Made by a program: the position numbers and the translations under genes
Shown: in pieces, positions 7,586 through 18,288 of the stretch
Numbering within the stretch: position 1 is the stretch's first letter
Layout of the letters: the number at the start of each line of letters is the position of its first letter
Assembly (NCBI GenBank): GCA_029245725.1
Contig: JAQWOT010000163.1
Span: 1 to 46,332, forward strand
Length of the DNA stretch: 46,332 bases
Source of the DNA: SAR324 cluster bacterium
GTDB taxonomy: Bacteria > SAR324 > NAC60-12
Reading direction: 5' to 3'
Notes under the pieces: model-generated
What the model was told of the DNA's origin: nothing
The model's database searches: none
The model's input: only the letters and a program-made list of their open reading frames with translations

Positions 7586-8953
7586 ATGAAAAACACTATT
7601 GTTTTTTTCACTGATCAGCAAAGAGGAGATACTCTCGGAGCTAATGGCAACCCATCAGGTTTGACTCCCAATCTAGATTATTATGGAGCCAAAGGGATCA
7701 ATTTTCGAAATGCATTTACACCCCAACCTGTATGCGGTCCAGCTCGATCTGTGATGCAAACTGGAAAATTTGCAACGAAAACAGGTTGTTTCCGCAATAA
7801 AATTCCTCTAGATCTATCCGAATGGACAATCGCTAAAACTCTAGAGGCAAATCATATCCAAACAGCATATTTTGGTAAGTGGCATCTTGGTAATCCAGAC
7901 TCATTTGGAAGTGTAATCAAACCAGAAAGAGGCGGCTATGAGTTTTGGCTTGCTGCCAACCTCCTTGAGTTCGTTTCCAATTCCTATGACACACGCCTGT
8001 ACGATTCCAATAATGAAGAAGTTCGTTTACCCGGATACCGTATTGATGCAGTTGTAGATGCCGCGATTCGTTATGTCTATGAGAATCAAAACAAACCATT
8101 TTTTATCTTCATTTCCTTGCTTGAGCCACATCATCAAAATCATCTTGATAATTATCCGGCCCCTCATGGATATGAAGAAAGATATCGAAATTCCTGGATT
8201 CCCTTGGATTTGCAAGCTCTAAGTGGTTCTACCTACATGCATCTGCCTGGATATTACGGAATGATCAAACGGATTGATGAAGCATATGGTCGTTTGATTG
8301 ATGCACTAGCCAGTTTGAATCTGTTTGAATCCACCAACGTGATCTTTACTTCAGATCATGGCAACCAATTCAAGACCCGAAATGATGAATACAAGAGGAC
8401 TCCCCATGATAGTGCTACTCACATTCCACTAGTTTGCACAGGCGGAGATTTTCTGATTTCTCGCACTGTCAGACAAATCGTAAGCTTAGTTGATATTGTT
8501 CCAACAATTCTCGACCTTCATCAATTAAATATTCCTGAAGATCTTCATGGTAAATCACTGCTGCCACTGTGCTACGAGACACATCCAAGCTGGAATAATG
8601 CAGCCTTGATTCAAATCAGCGAAACTCAGATAGGCCGTGCCGTTCGGACAGAAAAGTGGCTATACGGTGTAACTGGTAATGGAGATCCTTGGAGCGACAG
8701 CGCGGCAAGTCTTTATACAGGAACTTACCTGTATGATCTCCAGGCAGATTCGGCCCAGCTACACAATCTCATTAACTATCGCTCTCACATTCCAGTGCAG
8801 CAGGAGCTCAGATTACTGCTGAAAGAACTGATGATTCAGGCTGATGAAGCTGACTTTGAAATTGAGATCACGGATTCTGATCAAGAATACAACCAGCTGA
8901 AGTCAGAAAACACTTTCCCTTATTTTCCTGAATATCTGGTTGATTTTCGTTGA
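7586..8953 (+). CDS. Second type I sulfatase (Cys type), cytoplasmic
   Basis: A 455-residue sulfatase with the formylglycine signature C50-G-P-A-R followed by VMQTGK, the N-terminal metal-binding segment FFTDQQRGDTLG and the second metal motif TSDHGNQ (D257, H258). FGKWHLG near residue 94 is a common element of type I sulfatases. There is no signal peptide, again indicating cytoplasmic action. It is only distantly similar to the enzyme at 5165-6664 (different lengths and active-site surroundings), which suggests the two remove sulfate from different positions or from different intermediates. It is divergent from the LysR gene. The substrate is unknown. Confidence 0.9.
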   Translation: MKNTIVFFTDQQRGDTLGANGNPSGLTPNLDYYGAKGINFRNAFTPQPVCGPARSVMQTGKFATKTGCFRNKIPLDLSEWTIAKTLEANHIQTAYFGKWHLGNPDSFGSVIKPERGGYEFWLAANLLEFVSNSYDTRLYDSNNEEVRLPGYRIDAVVDAAIRYVYENQNKPFFIFISLLEPHHQNHLDNYPAPHGYEERYRNSWIPLDLQALSGSTYMHLPGYYGMIKRIDEAYGRLIDALASLNLFESTNVIFTSDHGNQFKTRNDEYKRTPHDSATHIPLVCTGGDFLISRTVRQIVSLVDIVPTILDLHQLNIPEDLHGKSLLPLCYETHPSWNNAALIQISETQIGRAVRTEKWLYGVTGNGDPWSDSAASLYTGTYLYDLQADSAQLHNLINYRSHIPVQQELRLLLKELMIQADEADFEIEITDSDQEYNQLKSENTFPYFPEYLVDFR

Positions 8954-9123
8954 ATAAACGCATTTGAATGTTGCCATTTTCTTTCTCCATAATTCTTCCA
9001 AAGCCTCTTGGAGTGTAACGAATTCCTTGATTTGATTCTTCTGAGAATTGAGCTACCCTCCTTTGATATTTTTTCAAGCAGACTTCCAGCTACTCATCCA
9101 ACCTTTTCGTGTTTCATAGACAA

Positions 9124-12100
9124 ATGGCGAATTCCTTCCGCTTCTCCATCGACCGTGGAGGCACATTTACTGATGTGTATGCCGAGGTGCCTGGAGAACC
9201 CGGCTTTCGTGTGGTCAAGCTACTCTCTGAAGATCCAGCACACTACCCTGATGCACCCCGCGAAGGCATCCGTCGGATTCTTGAAGAAGTCACCGGTCAT
9301 CCATATCCCAAGGAAGGCTTCGTGTCGTCTGATATCGACTGGATCCGAATGGGAACCACGGTTGCTACGAATGCCTTGCTTGAACGAAAAGGTGCGAAGA
9401 CGTTACTTGTGATCACTAAGGGCTTTGGCGACCTGCTGCAAATCGGCAATCAGAACCGGCCACGCATTTTTGACCTGGAGATCCGCAAACCTGAGTTGCT
9501 GTATCAGCAGGTGCTTGAGGTCGATGAGCGGGTTCGACTCCGCAGAGCGGATGATTTACATCCCGGTATTGTGGGTACCACTGGTGAAGAGTTCCTTATT
9601 CTTGAAAAACCTAACCTGGAAAAGGTTTGCAACTCCTTAGAAGAAGCTAAACAAGCGGGTATTAAAGCCGTAGCGGTTGTCTTTCTACACGCCTATGCGT
9701 TCCCACAGCATGAACAGGATGTCGGAGCGTTGGCCCGAGAACTTGGCTTTACGCAGGTTTCGCTCTCTCACGAAGTGATGCCGATGGTTAAAATGGTAGC
9801 ACGTGGTGACACAACGATGGTAGCTGCATATCTCACCCCACACATCCGCCAATACCTCAATAGCTTCCGCTCGGGTTTTTCGGATGGACTGGAACAAAGC
9901 AACCTGTTCTTCATGCAATCCGACGGAGGCCTGACTGCCGCAGACCGCTTTCAAGGCAGCAATGCGATTCTTTCTGGTCCGGCTGGAGGAGTGGTGGGTT
10001 ATGCGCTGACCACGGACCTTGGCAAGCCCGTGATTGGCTTCGACATGGGAGGCACCTCGACGGATGTTTCACGTTACGGCGGAGACTGGGAACATACCCG
10101 TGAGAGCGAAACAGCGGGTGTCCGTATCCAGGCCCCTCAACTGGACATCCGTACGGTCGCTGCAGGTGGTGGTTCCCGCCTGTTCTTTCGCCAAGGACGC
10201 TTTGAGGTTGGCCCCGAATCAGCAGGAGCCCATCCGGGTCCAGTCTGTTATCGTAAGCAGGGACACTTGGCAGTAACAGACGCCAATCTTGTACTGGGTC
10301 GGCTGCACCCTGACTATTTTCCACAAATCTTTGGTCTCCAGGAAAACGAACCGCTCGATCTGGCTGGCGCTCGAACTGTCTTACAATCCCTGACCGATCA
10401 GATCAACGATGAAACTGCGTCCACTGGGCAATCAGGTTGGACTGTCGAAGAGGTTGCCTTGGGATTCCTGCGTGTTGCGAATGAAACGATGATCCGGCCG
10501 ATACGTGAGGTTTCCGTGCAGCGTGGCTTCGACATTCAGGAGCATGTGCTGGCCTGTTTTGGAGGAGCTGGAGGACAACATGCCTGTGCGCTGGCAAGAG
10601 ATTTAGGAATCTCCCTCGTCTTCGTCCATCGTTTTGCCGGCATTCTCTCTGCCTATGGAATCGGGCTTGCGGATCTGACCACAGAACGCCAGGAACCAGC
10701 TGCAGAAGTGCTGGCCCAGGTTGGAGACCTTTCTCCCACTCTGCCCAGCAACCTAGCCGAACGTTTGACTGAACTGTCAGCTCAGGCAGCTGCAGAACTT
10801 CAGGAACAAGGAGCGTCTTCCTCCACCTTGCAGGTGCAGCACTTTTTGAACCTGAGCTATCAGGGAACCGACACTCACCTGATGATCCGGGAACCAGAGG
10901 ATGGCAACTACGCCCTGAGTTTCCGACAAACCTATCTCCGTGAATACGGCTTTGAACTGGAGCGAGAAATTTTGGTGAATGACTTGCGTGTGCGTGTCAT
11001 CTCCCCTTCTCCAAGTTTGCAGAAGTTCAAGGTTCCTCCATCCGAGGGTCCGGCTGAACCGATTGATCAGACCCGCTGCTACTTTGAGAATGGATGGCAC
11101 CAAACCCCGGTCTTTCGCTGTGAATTACTGAAAGCTGGGCATCAGATTTCCGGACCAGCGTTGCTGCTGCAGGATACCTCGACGATCGTGATCGAGCTAG
11201 ATTGTCGAGCAGAAATCAGCGAATACGGTGATGTGCTGATCCATGTCGAGGCCCCTACTCATCGGGAGGTTGGAATTACTCGGGACCCGATCCATTTGTC
11301 AATTTTCGGCAACTTGTTCATGTCGATCGCCGAGCAGATGGGCCGAACGCTGCAGCGCACCTCGATCTCGACCAACATCAAGGAGCGTCTGGACTTCTCC
11401 TGTGCGATTTTTGATTCTACCGGTGGCTTGGTAGCCAATGCTCCTCACTTACCGGTTCATTTGGGTGCCATGAGTGAAGCTGTACGGCAGCAGGTGCGGA
11501 TCCAGGGAGATAACCTGCGGCCCGGAGATGTGCTGGTGACCAACCACCCACAGGCTGGAGGCAGTCATCTTCCCGACATCACCGTGATCACTCCTTGTTG
11601 GCAGGATGGACAACCCCTCTTTTATGTAGCAAGTCGTGGACATCATGCTGACATCGGTGGAATCACTCCTGGCTCGATGCCTCCCTTCTCTCGTACGCTG
11701 GCCGAAGAAGGGGCCTGTTTGAAGAGTTTCAAGCTCGTCGAGAATGGGATTTTCAACGAAGCAGGGATTACGGAGTTGCTAGAGGCCCCAGCTCGAATTC
11801 CCCGACTCCCTGGAGAATTGCCGATTGCTGGAACGAGGCTGCTGGCGGACAACATTTCCGACCTCAAGGCCCAGGTGGCTGCTAACCAGCGCGGTATTGA
11901 CCTGATTCAGGAGATGGTCGAACACTGGTCGCTGGAAGTCGTGCAGGCCTACATGAAACACATCCAGGACAATGCGGAAGAGTCCGTCCGGCTGATGTTA
12001 CAGCAACTCTCAGTTGGGAAAAATCTGCCAGAAGTTGGGACCATTCACGCAGTTGACTATCTGGATGACGGCTCACCAATCTGTCTTGCCTTGACCATTG

Positions 12101-12873
12101 ATCGTCATGACGGCAGTGCTTGTTTCGATTTTGCAGGAACCGGCACGGAACTCTGGGGAAACCTTAACGCACCCAAGGCTGTCACTTACTCAGCAGTGCT
12201 CTATGCTTTGCGGAGCCTGATTCGTCAGGACATGCCGCTGAATCAGGGTTGTCTGAATTCCATCAAAATTCGCATCCCCAACGGTTCTCTCCTTTCTCCC
12301 TCTGAAGAGGCCGCCGTGGTCGGAGGCAATGTGCTCACCTCACAGCGCATCACCGACGTGATTCTCAAGGCCTTCGGAGCGTGCGCCGCTTCCCAGGGCT
12401 GCATGAACAACCTGACCTTTGGTAACGAACGTTTCGGTTACTACGAGACAATTGGTGGTGGTGCCGGTGCTGGCCCAAGCTGGCATGGTCAGTCCGGAGT
12501 GCACACCCATATGACCAACACTCGCATCACCGATCCTGAAATCCTGGAACGACGCTATCCGGTTTTGTTGCGAGAGTTTTCAATCCGGAAGGGATCTGGT
12601 GGAAAAGGCGAATTCAACGGAGGGGATGGTTTGGTGCGGGAACTGGAATTTTTGGAGAAGCTGCAGGTCGCAATCCTTTCTGAAAGAAGGAGCCACGCAC
12701 CCTACGGCATGGCTGGAGGCAAAGACGGGCGGTGCGGTCGTAACCTCTTTCTACGTAAGAACGGTCCAGCGCTAAATCTTGGGGGTAAGAATGAGATCCA
12801 AGCTCAATCACAGGACCGCTTCCGTATTGAAACCCCCGGAGGTGGAGGGTGGGGTCAGGTGAAAGACTCATGA
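9124..12873 (+). CDS. 5-oxoprolinase-like hydantoinase, fused HyuA-HyuB
   Basis: About 1249 residues joining the two subunits of the ATP-dependent hydantoinase/oxoprolinase family, which opens 5-oxoproline or related cyclic amides. The HyuA half begins with the phosphate-binding motif [12 protein letters not shown] and continues with [16 protein letters not shown] near residue 305 and [18 protein letters not shown] near 485. The HyuB half begins near residue 715 ([20 protein letters not shown]), contains [13 protein letters not shown] near 805, and ends with a Gly-rich tail (ETPGGGGWG). This length and order match bacterial one-chain 5-oxoprolinases. A GTG five codons upstream (9109) is an alternative start; neither has a clear ribosome binding site. 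It is more GC-rich than the island to its left. Confidence 0.92.
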   Translation: MANSFRFSIDRGGTFTDVYAEVPGEPGFRVVKLLSEDPAHYPDAPREGIRRILEEVTGHPYPKEGFVSSDIDWIRMGTTVATNALLERKGAKTLLVITKGFGDLLQIGNQNRPRIFDLEIRKPELLYQQVLEVDERVRLRRADDLHPGIVGTTGEEFLILEKPNLEKVCNSLEEAKQAGIKAVAVVFLHAYAFPQHEQDVGALARELGFTQVSLSHEVMPMVKMVARGDTTMVAAYLTPHIRQYLNSFRSGFSDGLEQSNLFFMQSDGGLTAADRFQGSNAILSGPAGGVVGYALTTDLGKPVIGFDMGGTSTDVSRYGGDWEHTRESETAGVRIQAPQLDIRTVAAGGGSRLFFRQGRFEVGPESAGAHPGPVCYRKQGHLAVTDANLVLGRLHPDYFPQIFGLQENEPLDLAGARTVLQSLTDQINDETASTGQSGWTVEEVALGFLRVANETMIRPIREVSVQRGFDIQEHVLACFGGAGGQHACALARDLGISLVFVHRFAGILSAYGIGLADLTTERQEPAAEVLAQVGDLSPTLPSNLAERLTELSAQAAAELQEQGASSSTLQVQHFLNLSYQGTDTHLMIREPEDGNYALSFRQTYLREYGFELEREILVNDLRVRVISPSPSLQKFKVPPSEGPAEPIDQTRCYFENGWHQTPVFRCELLKAGHQISGPALLLQDTSTIVIELDCRAEISEYGDVLIHVEAPTHREVGITRDPIHLSIFGNLFMSIAEQMGRTLQRTSISTNIKERLDFSCAIFDSTGGLVANAPHLPVHLGAMSEAVRQQVRIQGDNLRPGDVLVTNHPQAGGSHLPDITVITPCWQDGQPLFYVASRGHHADIGGITPGSMPPFSRTLAEEGACLKSFKLVENGIFNEAGITELLEAPARIPRLPGELPIAGTRLLADNISDLKAQVAANQRGIDLIQEMVEHWSLEVVQAYMKHIQDNAEESVRLMLQQLSVGKNLPEVGTIHAVDYLDDGSPICLALTIDRHDGSACFDFAGTGTELWGNLNAPKAVTYSAVLYALRSLIRQDMPLNQGCLNSIKIRIPNGSLLSPSEEAAVVGGNVLTSQRITDVILKAFGACAASQGCMNNLTFGNERFGYYETIGGGAGAGPSWHGQSGVHTHMTNTRITDPEILERRYPVLLREFSIRKGSGGKGEFNGGDGLVRELEFLEKLQVAILSERRSHAPYGMAGGKDGRCGRNLFLRKNGPALNLGGKNEIQAQSQDRFRIETPGGGGWGQVKDS

Positions 12874-12930
12874 AGCCGAATCCAAACATTTTTCAAACAA
12901 AGTTTTCAGACTAACAGCGTTCAGTAGAAT

Positions 12931-13962
12931 TTATTGGTCTGCAACTGCTGATTGCTCACAAAGATCCAGCAATTCCTGGATTTCGGCACCACGGGCAAAA
13001 TCAGGTTGGTCGTTCACACCGCTTTGAATGCTCTGGATGAAGCGCTGGTACATGTTCGGTACACTGCCACATTCCAGTACCTCCCACTTGGCTTTGTCGA
13101 TATTTGGACCCACACACCATTCCAAGGTCGTCATCGACTTGTCCAGATCGATGCGCAGGGAGCCTTCGCTACCGAAGACACGCAGCGCCACGGTGTTGTC
13201 ATGGCCTGTCGCCCAACGGGAGGAATGGACAGTCCCCAGAGCGCCATTGGCATAGCGAACACTGATCACAAAGGAGTCATTGGCATCCAGAGTATACTCT
13301 CCCATTTGTGTGCCTTTGACATTTGGGAAGGTCTGGAGTGTACAGTGAAGGCTTAACAAGGGACCGATCGGATAAGTTGCAAAGTCAAGGATGTGGACAC
13401 CAATGTCTCCCAAAGTACCCTTGCTTCCATGTTGAGTGGAGAGTCTCCAGAGCCACTTGTCCTCCTTCTTCCAATCTCCCCAGGCCTTGCTGACCAGCCA
13501 GCTTTGCAGATAGCTTGCTTCCACATGCATGATGTGACCGAGCTTTCCAGCCTGAATCAATTCATGCGCCTTGTGAATCGCTGAGGCATTGCGATAGCTG
13601 AAGTTGACCATGTTGATCACTCCAGCCTGTTGAGCTGTCTCAGCCATCTTCAAGGCATCAGCATGATTCTCAGCAAGGGGTTTTTCACAGAGAATATGCT
13701 TGCCAGAGGTCATTAGTGGAAGTGTGGTTGCACAGTGGAAACGATCTGGAGTGACGTTGGCCACCGCATCAAATTCGGTAAAGGCCAACAAACCTTCCAG
13801 GCTGCTGAAGGCCTGTGGAATGTTGTTCTTCTTCGCAAACTTCTGAGCAACAGTTAGATGAATGTCTGCACAGGCAACCAATTCAACGCCTTCGATTTTC
13901 TGAAATTCTTCGGCATGGCGCTGTGCCATTCCCCCCGTGCCAAGTATCGCTAAGCGAATCAT
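12931..13962 (-). CDS. Gfo/Idh/MocA-family NAD(P)-dependent oxidoreductase
   Basis: A 343-residue cytoplasmic dehydrogenase. The N-terminal Rossmann motif is [17 protein letters not shown] and the family catalytic-region signature is CEKPLAEN near residue 95. The C-terminal alpha/beta domain is intact, so the length is normal. Members oxidise or reduce sugars, inositols or their derivatives; the substrate is not readable from the sequence. It begins inside the last codons of the ThuA-like gene (4-base overlap), so the two are translated together, a common pairing in carbohydrate catabolism. Confidence 0.92.
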   Translation of the reverse strand: MIRLAILGTGGMAQRHAEEFQKIEGVELVACADIHLTVAQKFAKKNNIPQAFSSLEGLLAFTEFDAVANVTPDRFHCATTLPLMTSGKHILCEKPLAENHADALKMAETAQQAGVINMVNFSYRNASAIHKAHELIQAGKLGHIMHVEASYLQSWLVSKAWGDWKKEDKWLWRLSTQHGSKGTLGDIGVHILDFATYPIGPLLSLHCTLQTFPNVKGTQMGEYTLDANDSFVISVRYANGALGTVHSSRWATGHDNTVALRVFGSEGSLRIDLDKSMTTLEWCVGPNIDKAKWEVLECGSVPNMYQRFIQSIQSGVNDQPDFARGAEIQELLDLCEQSAVADQ

Positions 13963-14735
13963 CGTAATCCTTCGCTGCCAGGTTCATGGAGTTTAGGCCC
14001 TCTCTCCTGAATATCTTCAATCGGAGGAGTTGCCTTGCGAGTATAATTGTCCAGCCAGAGTCCTGGGGTAGGACAAGCCCACTTGACTGCGTTTTTCAGG
14101 ACCAGTTGGATTTCGGGCTGATGATAGATGGGATAGGTTTCATGCCCTGGGCTAAAGTAGAATATTTTCCCATTTCCTCTTAGGTAGGTCAGGCCTGAAC
14201 GGAAGACTTCGCCTCCTTGGTACCAGCTGCTAAAGATCATCTCATGGGGAGTTGGCACCTGGAAAGGTTCGCCGTACATTTCTGTCTGAGAAACTTCAAA
14301 ATAGCGTCCCAATCCCTGTGCAATGGGGTGTCCGGGATTACAGACCCAAACCCGTTCCATTTCTCCAGCTTCTCGCCAGATCAAAGAGCAGGTTGTTCCC
14401 AATAGTCGCCTGAAGATCTTGGAATAATGCCCTGAGTGCAGCACCAATAGGCCCATCCCTTCGAGTACTCGAGCCTGAACACGATCAACGATCTGATCTT
14501 CCACCTTGCTGTGAGCTGCATGTCCCCACCAGGTGAGCACATCAGTCTGTTGCAGCACTTCTTCGGTCAAACCATGTTCGGGTTCCTGCAGTGTGGCAGT
14601 TCGAGCCTGAATTTCTGGGTCTTCATTGAGCGCATCAGCAATGCAGTTGTGCATGCCCATGGGGTAGACTTTCTGGACGATCTTGCTGGTTTGTTCATGA
14701 ACATTTTCACCCCAGACAGTAACGCGAATCGACAT
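13959..14735 (-). CDS. ThuA-like (trehalose-utilisation) domain protein
   Basis: A 258-residue protein with the class I glutamine-amidotransferase-like fold of the ThuA family. [14 protein letters not shown] and [18 protein letters not shown] are the recognisable blocks, and the C-terminus carries the [13 protein letters not shown] element. In rhizobia ThuA works with a dehydrogenase (ThuB) on disaccharide intermediates. Here the immediately downstream gene is a Gfo/Idh/MocA dehydrogenase, so a similar joint role is plausible. The start is supported by a GGAG ribosome binding site. No signal peptide is present. Confidence 0.88.
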   Translation of the reverse strand: MSIRVTVWGENVHEQTSKIVQKVYPMGMHNCIADALNEDPEIQARTATLQEPEHGLTEEVLQQTDVLTWWGHAAHSKVEDQIVDRVQARVLEGMGLLVLHSGHYSKIFRRLLGTTCSLIWREAGEMERVWVCNPGHPIAQGLGRYFEVSQTEMYGEPFQVPTPHEMIFSSWYQGGEVFRSGLTYLRGNGKIFYFSPGHETYPIYHQPEIQLVLKNAVKWACPTPGLWLDNYTRKATPPIEDIQERGPKLHEPGSEGLR

Positions 14736-14835
14736 GTTTCTCCGCTAGATTATAAATGTGACGATTGAGGAAAAAAGTTAACGCCTACCCTCACCTGAGT
14801 TGCAACGAGTGTAAAGTGAAAAAAACAGAGAAAAT

Positions 14836-16851
14836 CTACTGAAGACGCCGTAGTTGTTGAAAAAAATCTGCCCTTGATTGTTTTTTTTGCAGCGCCTTTT
14901 GAACTACATCCATTTTGCCTCCTGGAGCTACTTGAAATAGGGAAGGATCGATATCATTGAGAAAGCGCGACATGGTTTGTGAAATCTCTTCTCGATAGCG
15001 CTTGCGTCGACGAGCCATTGAGAGGGTTAGCTCTTCTCGAGCTCTCGTAATGCCTACATAACAGAGTCGTCGTTCCTCTTCTTCACCACTTTCATCAAGA
15101 CTTCGTTGGTTGGGGAAGATACCCTCTGCCATTCCCACTAGAAACAAATAGGGGAACTCAAGGCCTTTGGCGCTATGGAGAGTCATCAGGGTTACTTGGT
15201 TGCTGGCCGAATCTTCTTCCCGGTCATTCTGGGTAAACAGCATCACTCGCTCCAGGTAGTCTCGCAGACGTTTTTCAGGGTTCTGCTCTATAAACCGATC
15301 CAATCCTCGCATCAATTCCAGCACAAAGCCAACCCGCTTTTCTTTTGTCTTCGGATCGATTTTTTGTGTCTCCAGATCACGGATCAGCCCCACATCTGAC
15401 AGCAAATCACGTAAGAGTTCCCCAAGTGGTTCTTGTTGAAAACGCTGCCGATAGCGCAAAATCATCCGTGCGAACGACTCCATGCTCATTGCAGCTTCAG
15501 TTGGAATTCTAGAGTGTTGCCGTGCCTGTTTGCAGATTTCAAAGAGTGGTTTTCCCAGTAACTGGCAGTAGTAGTTGGCCTGAATCAGAGAGGTCTTACC
15601 AATTCCTCGACGAGGATAATTGATGATCCGATGGAGGCTTACCTCATCAGAATGGTTATGAATCACCTTCAGATAGGCCAAGGCATCCTTGACTTCTTTG
15701 CGTTCATAAAAACTGGTGCCCCCAATCACTTGGTAAGGAATCCCGGAATCTCGCAAAGTTTCTTCAATTAGTCTGGACTGGAAATTGGAGCGGAAAAGGA
15801 TTGCATAATCTGAGTGGGCGCGTCCGTGCCTCAGCACCTGAATCTTAATCCGACGGGCTACCAACTCTAATTCTTCGGTCTCATCTTTGCCCTCGATCCA
15901 TTCCAGGGGCACACCGGTTGGCTTTTGAGACCAGAGCTCCTTTGGCATTCTTTGTGGGTTTTGCGAAATGACCTGATTGGCAGCCTTGAGGATTGTTGGT
16001 GTAGAACGGTAATTCTGTTCCAGGCGAATGATCTTGGCTTCTGGGAAGTCCTGTTCGAAATCAAGGATGTTGCGGACATCTGCTCCACGCCATCCGTAGA
16101 TCGACTGGTCGTCATCACCCACCACACATAGATTGCGATGACGCTGGCACAGATGACACATCAGCTGGTACTGAACACGATTGGTATCCTGATACTCATC
16201 AACCATCAGATAGTGATATCGCTCTCGGATTGGTACCATGGCCTCAGAGTGTTCCTCAAAGAGCTTCAGGGTCAGTAGCAAGATGTCATCGAAGTCGATC
16301 GCATTGCAGCCTTTGAGAACGCGTTGATATTCCGCAAAGACTTGTCCAACTTGGGTGCTCCTGGTCGAGTTCCTCTGCTGAAGAAAATGATCTGGACCAA
16401 GTCCTCGATTTTTTGCTTGTCCAATCTCGTAGTGAACCCCTTTGGCATCAATCAAACCGGAATCTTCCAAATCATGATCTTCCATGATTCCTTTGATCAC
16501 AGACTGCTGATCTTGGGTGTCATAGATCACAAAGTTTGAACGATATCCCAGTTGATCAATGTGCTCTCGCAGTAGCTGAACACCCAAGGAATGGAAGGTG
16601 CTCAACTGTACTCCCTTTTGCTTTCCTCTCAGTTCTTCTTTGAGCCGCCCCTTCATTTCACGGGCAGCTTTGTTGGTGAAAGTCACTGCCAAAATTTCTG
16701 CTGGTAGAACTTGCTCGACTTGGATCAACCAGGCAATGCGTTGAATGATTACCCTGGTTTTGCCACTCCCAGCACCGGCTAGCACTAGAATGGGACCTTT
16801 GGTGTAGGTGACCGCTTGATGTTGCTGGGAGTTGAGATGAGAGAGGTCCAT
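14836..16851 (-). CDS. UvrD/Rep/PcrA-type superfamily 1 DNA helicase
   Basis: A 671-residue ATP-dependent 3'-5' helicase of normal length for the Rep/PcrA/UvrD group, acting in repair and replication restart. Motif I is GAGSGKT (26-32). Motif II is VDEYQDTN near residue 218. VVGDDDQSIYGWRGAD follows near 245, and motif V/VI elements TLHSAKGLEF and YVGITRAREEL lie near 575-625. An in-frame TTG at 16854 is possible, but ATG 16851 forms a TGATG junction with the mtaB stop, indicating coupled translation. It cannot be assigned to uvrD, rep or pcrA from sequence alone. Confidence 0.95.
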   Translation of the reverse strand: MDLSHLNSQQHQAVTYTKGPILVLAGAGSGKTRVIIQRIAWLIQVEQVLPAEILAVTFTNKAAREMKGRLKEELRGKQKGVQLSTFHSLGVQLLREHIDQLGYRSNFVIYDTQDQQSVIKGIMEDHDLEDSGLIDAKGVHYEIGQAKNRGLGPDHFLQQRNSTRSTQVGQVFAEYQRVLKGCNAIDFDDILLLTLKLFEEHSEAMVPIRERYHYLMVDEYQDTNRVQYQLMCHLCQRHRNLCVVGDDDQSIYGWRGADVRNILDFEQDFPEAKIIRLEQNYRSTPTILKAANQVISQNPQRMPKELWSQKPTGVPLEWIEGKDETEELELVARRIKIQVLRHGRAHSDYAILFRSNFQSRLIEETLRDSGIPYQVIGGTSFYERKEVKDALAYLKVIHNHSDEVSLHRIINYPRRGIGKTSLIQANYYCQLLGKPLFEICKQARQHSRIPTEAAMSMESFARMILRYRQRFQQEPLGELLRDLLSDVGLIRDLETQKIDPKTKEKRVGFVLELMRGLDRFIEQNPEKRLRDYLERVMLFTQNDREEDSASNQVTLMTLHSAKGLEFPYLFLVGMAEGIFPNQRSLDESGEEEERRLCYVGITRAREELTLSMARRRKRYREEISQTMSRFLNDIDPSLFQVAPGGKMDVVQKALQKKQSRADFFQQLRRLQ

Positions 16852-18200
16852 CAATGAGCAGGTGTTTCAACAGAGGCGAGAGGTGTTCCCATTAGGACAT
16901 CTCCCCGAATACTCTCCAGTTGAACCGGAATGAGTCGATTGCTGTGTATGCCTTTGTGCTTGGTAGAGTTCAGTTGAACGCGCAGGTAATTGTCCGTATA
17001 GCCACCTTGTCGACCGTCCGGTTTGGTCTTTTCCAGCAAGACGCCACGACTAGTTCCAACAAAACGCTGCATAAACTGATGACGCAATCTTTTGCTGAGT
17101 TCACGCAGTTGGGCAGCCCGTGCTCGCTTATCTTCTGGAGAAACCTTGGCTGACAACCTGGTTGCTGGAGTCCCAGCCCTCTCAGAGAAGGGGAAGACGT
17201 GCAAATAACTCATCGGCAGGTTCGCTAGCAAATTCAACGTCTCTGTAAACTCCGACTCACCTTCACCAGGAAATCCCACCATGACATCTGTGCCCACGCA
17301 AAGGTCTGGGATTTTCTGGATAGCATCTTCGACTTCACGGGCATAGTCGAGTGCGCTATAGCGGCGTTTCATCAACTCCAGAATCCGGTTGGAGCCGGAT
17401 TGAACAGGCAGATGGAGAAAAGGTACTAACTTATGGCTCTGATCTCCCATTCGTTCCAACAGACTAGGGTCAACAGTGGTTGGCTCAATCGAAGAAATCC
17501 TGATCCTTTGTAGGTCTTTCAGAGAATCGAGAAAATCGACAATATCCACCAAACTGTGTCTGTGGATGTCATAGGTGCCAAGGTTCACTCCAGTTAGAAC
17601 AATCTCTTGAATACCCGAAGCTACCTGTTGCTCTGCTTCTGCACAGAGGTTGTCAAACTCACGGTGTCGTGAACGTCCACGAGCAAAGGGGATGATGCAG
17701 AAGGAGCACATGAAGTCACAACCATCCTGCACCTTGAGTTGACCACGTGTTGGACCAAGAGGTCTCTCTGCTTTTCCTTCCTCGGCAAGAGGTAATGGTA
17801 GTGAGAAAGGAAGACGTCGAATCTTGTTGTGCACAATCTTTGGGGATTCTTGTGCTTCATCTAACAGAGGTAACCAGTTTGCTATTTGGTGCTTGGCTTC
17901 ATTTCCAACTACAAGGCCGACACCAGGAAGATCTGCCATGGTTTCCGGTTCCATTTGAGCCTGACAGCCGGTTACTGCAATTCGTGCTTGAGGCATGCGC
18001 CGATGGAGTGATCTGATCAATTGCCGATTTTTCGAATCACTGGCTCCTGTGACCGTGCAGGTATTGACAATGCACAGATCTGCTTCAGCATCCTCAGGCA
18101 CAATCTGGTAGCCTTGTTGGCTCAACTGATGTCCTAGGCTCTCACTTTCTGAATGATTGAGCCGACAGCCCAAGGTATGCAGGGAAACTCTGGTCGTCAT
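16851..18200 (-). CDS. mtaB: tRNA N6-threonylcarbamoyladenosine 2-methylthiotransferase MtaB
   Basis: A 449-residue radical-SAM methylthiotransferase that adds a methylthio group to t6A37 of ANN-decoding tRNAs. The N-terminal auxiliary Fe-S domain carries C12, C48 and C79. The radical-SAM cluster is C161-xxx-C165-xx-C168 in QDGCDFMCSFCIIPFARG. A C-terminal TRAM-like domain follows. The opening TRVSLHTLGCRLNHSES is diagnostic for the MtaB branch rather than MiaB or RimO. No good ribosome binding site is seen upstream. The gene leads a two-gene unit with the helicase. Confidence 0.93.
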   Translation of the reverse strand: MTTRVSLHTLGCRLNHSESESLGHQLSQQGYQIVPEDAEADLCIVNTCTVTGASDSKNRQLIRSLHRRMPQARIAVTGCQAQMEPETMADLPGVGLVVGNEAKHQIANWLPLLDEAQESPKIVHNKIRRLPFSLPLPLAEEGKAERPLGPTRGQLKVQDGCDFMCSFCIIPFARGRSRHREFDNLCAEAEQQVASGIQEIVLTGVNLGTYDIHRHSLVDIVDFLDSLKDLQRIRISSIEPTTVDPSLLERMGDQSHKLVPFLHLPVQSGSNRILELMKRRYSALDYAREVEDAIQKIPDLCVGTDVMVGFPGEGESEFTETLNLLANLPMSYLHVFPFSERAGTPATRLSAKVSPEDKRARAAQLRELSKRLRHQFMQRFVGTSRGVLLEKTKPDGRQGGYTDNYLRVQLNSTKHKGIHSNRLIPVQLESIRGDVLMGTPLASVETPAH

Positions 18201-18288
18201 GAAGGAAGATTGCTAAGATATTGGACAGTAATTGTTTGCAGACTCTTGAAATAAACGAATAAAGGTATCACAGGAAGGGCAAGTTGCG

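Noticed and set aside
7565-7621. Extended start of the LysR gene at 7621
   Set aside because: The extra 19 residues are not part of the family N-terminus and would overlap the divergent sulfatase; 7564 gives the standard helix-turn-helix start.
9008-9412. 134-residue frame at the start of the oxoprolinase
   Set aside because: It overlaps the well-supported HyuA N-terminus in another frame, and its composition shows no protein family or signal.
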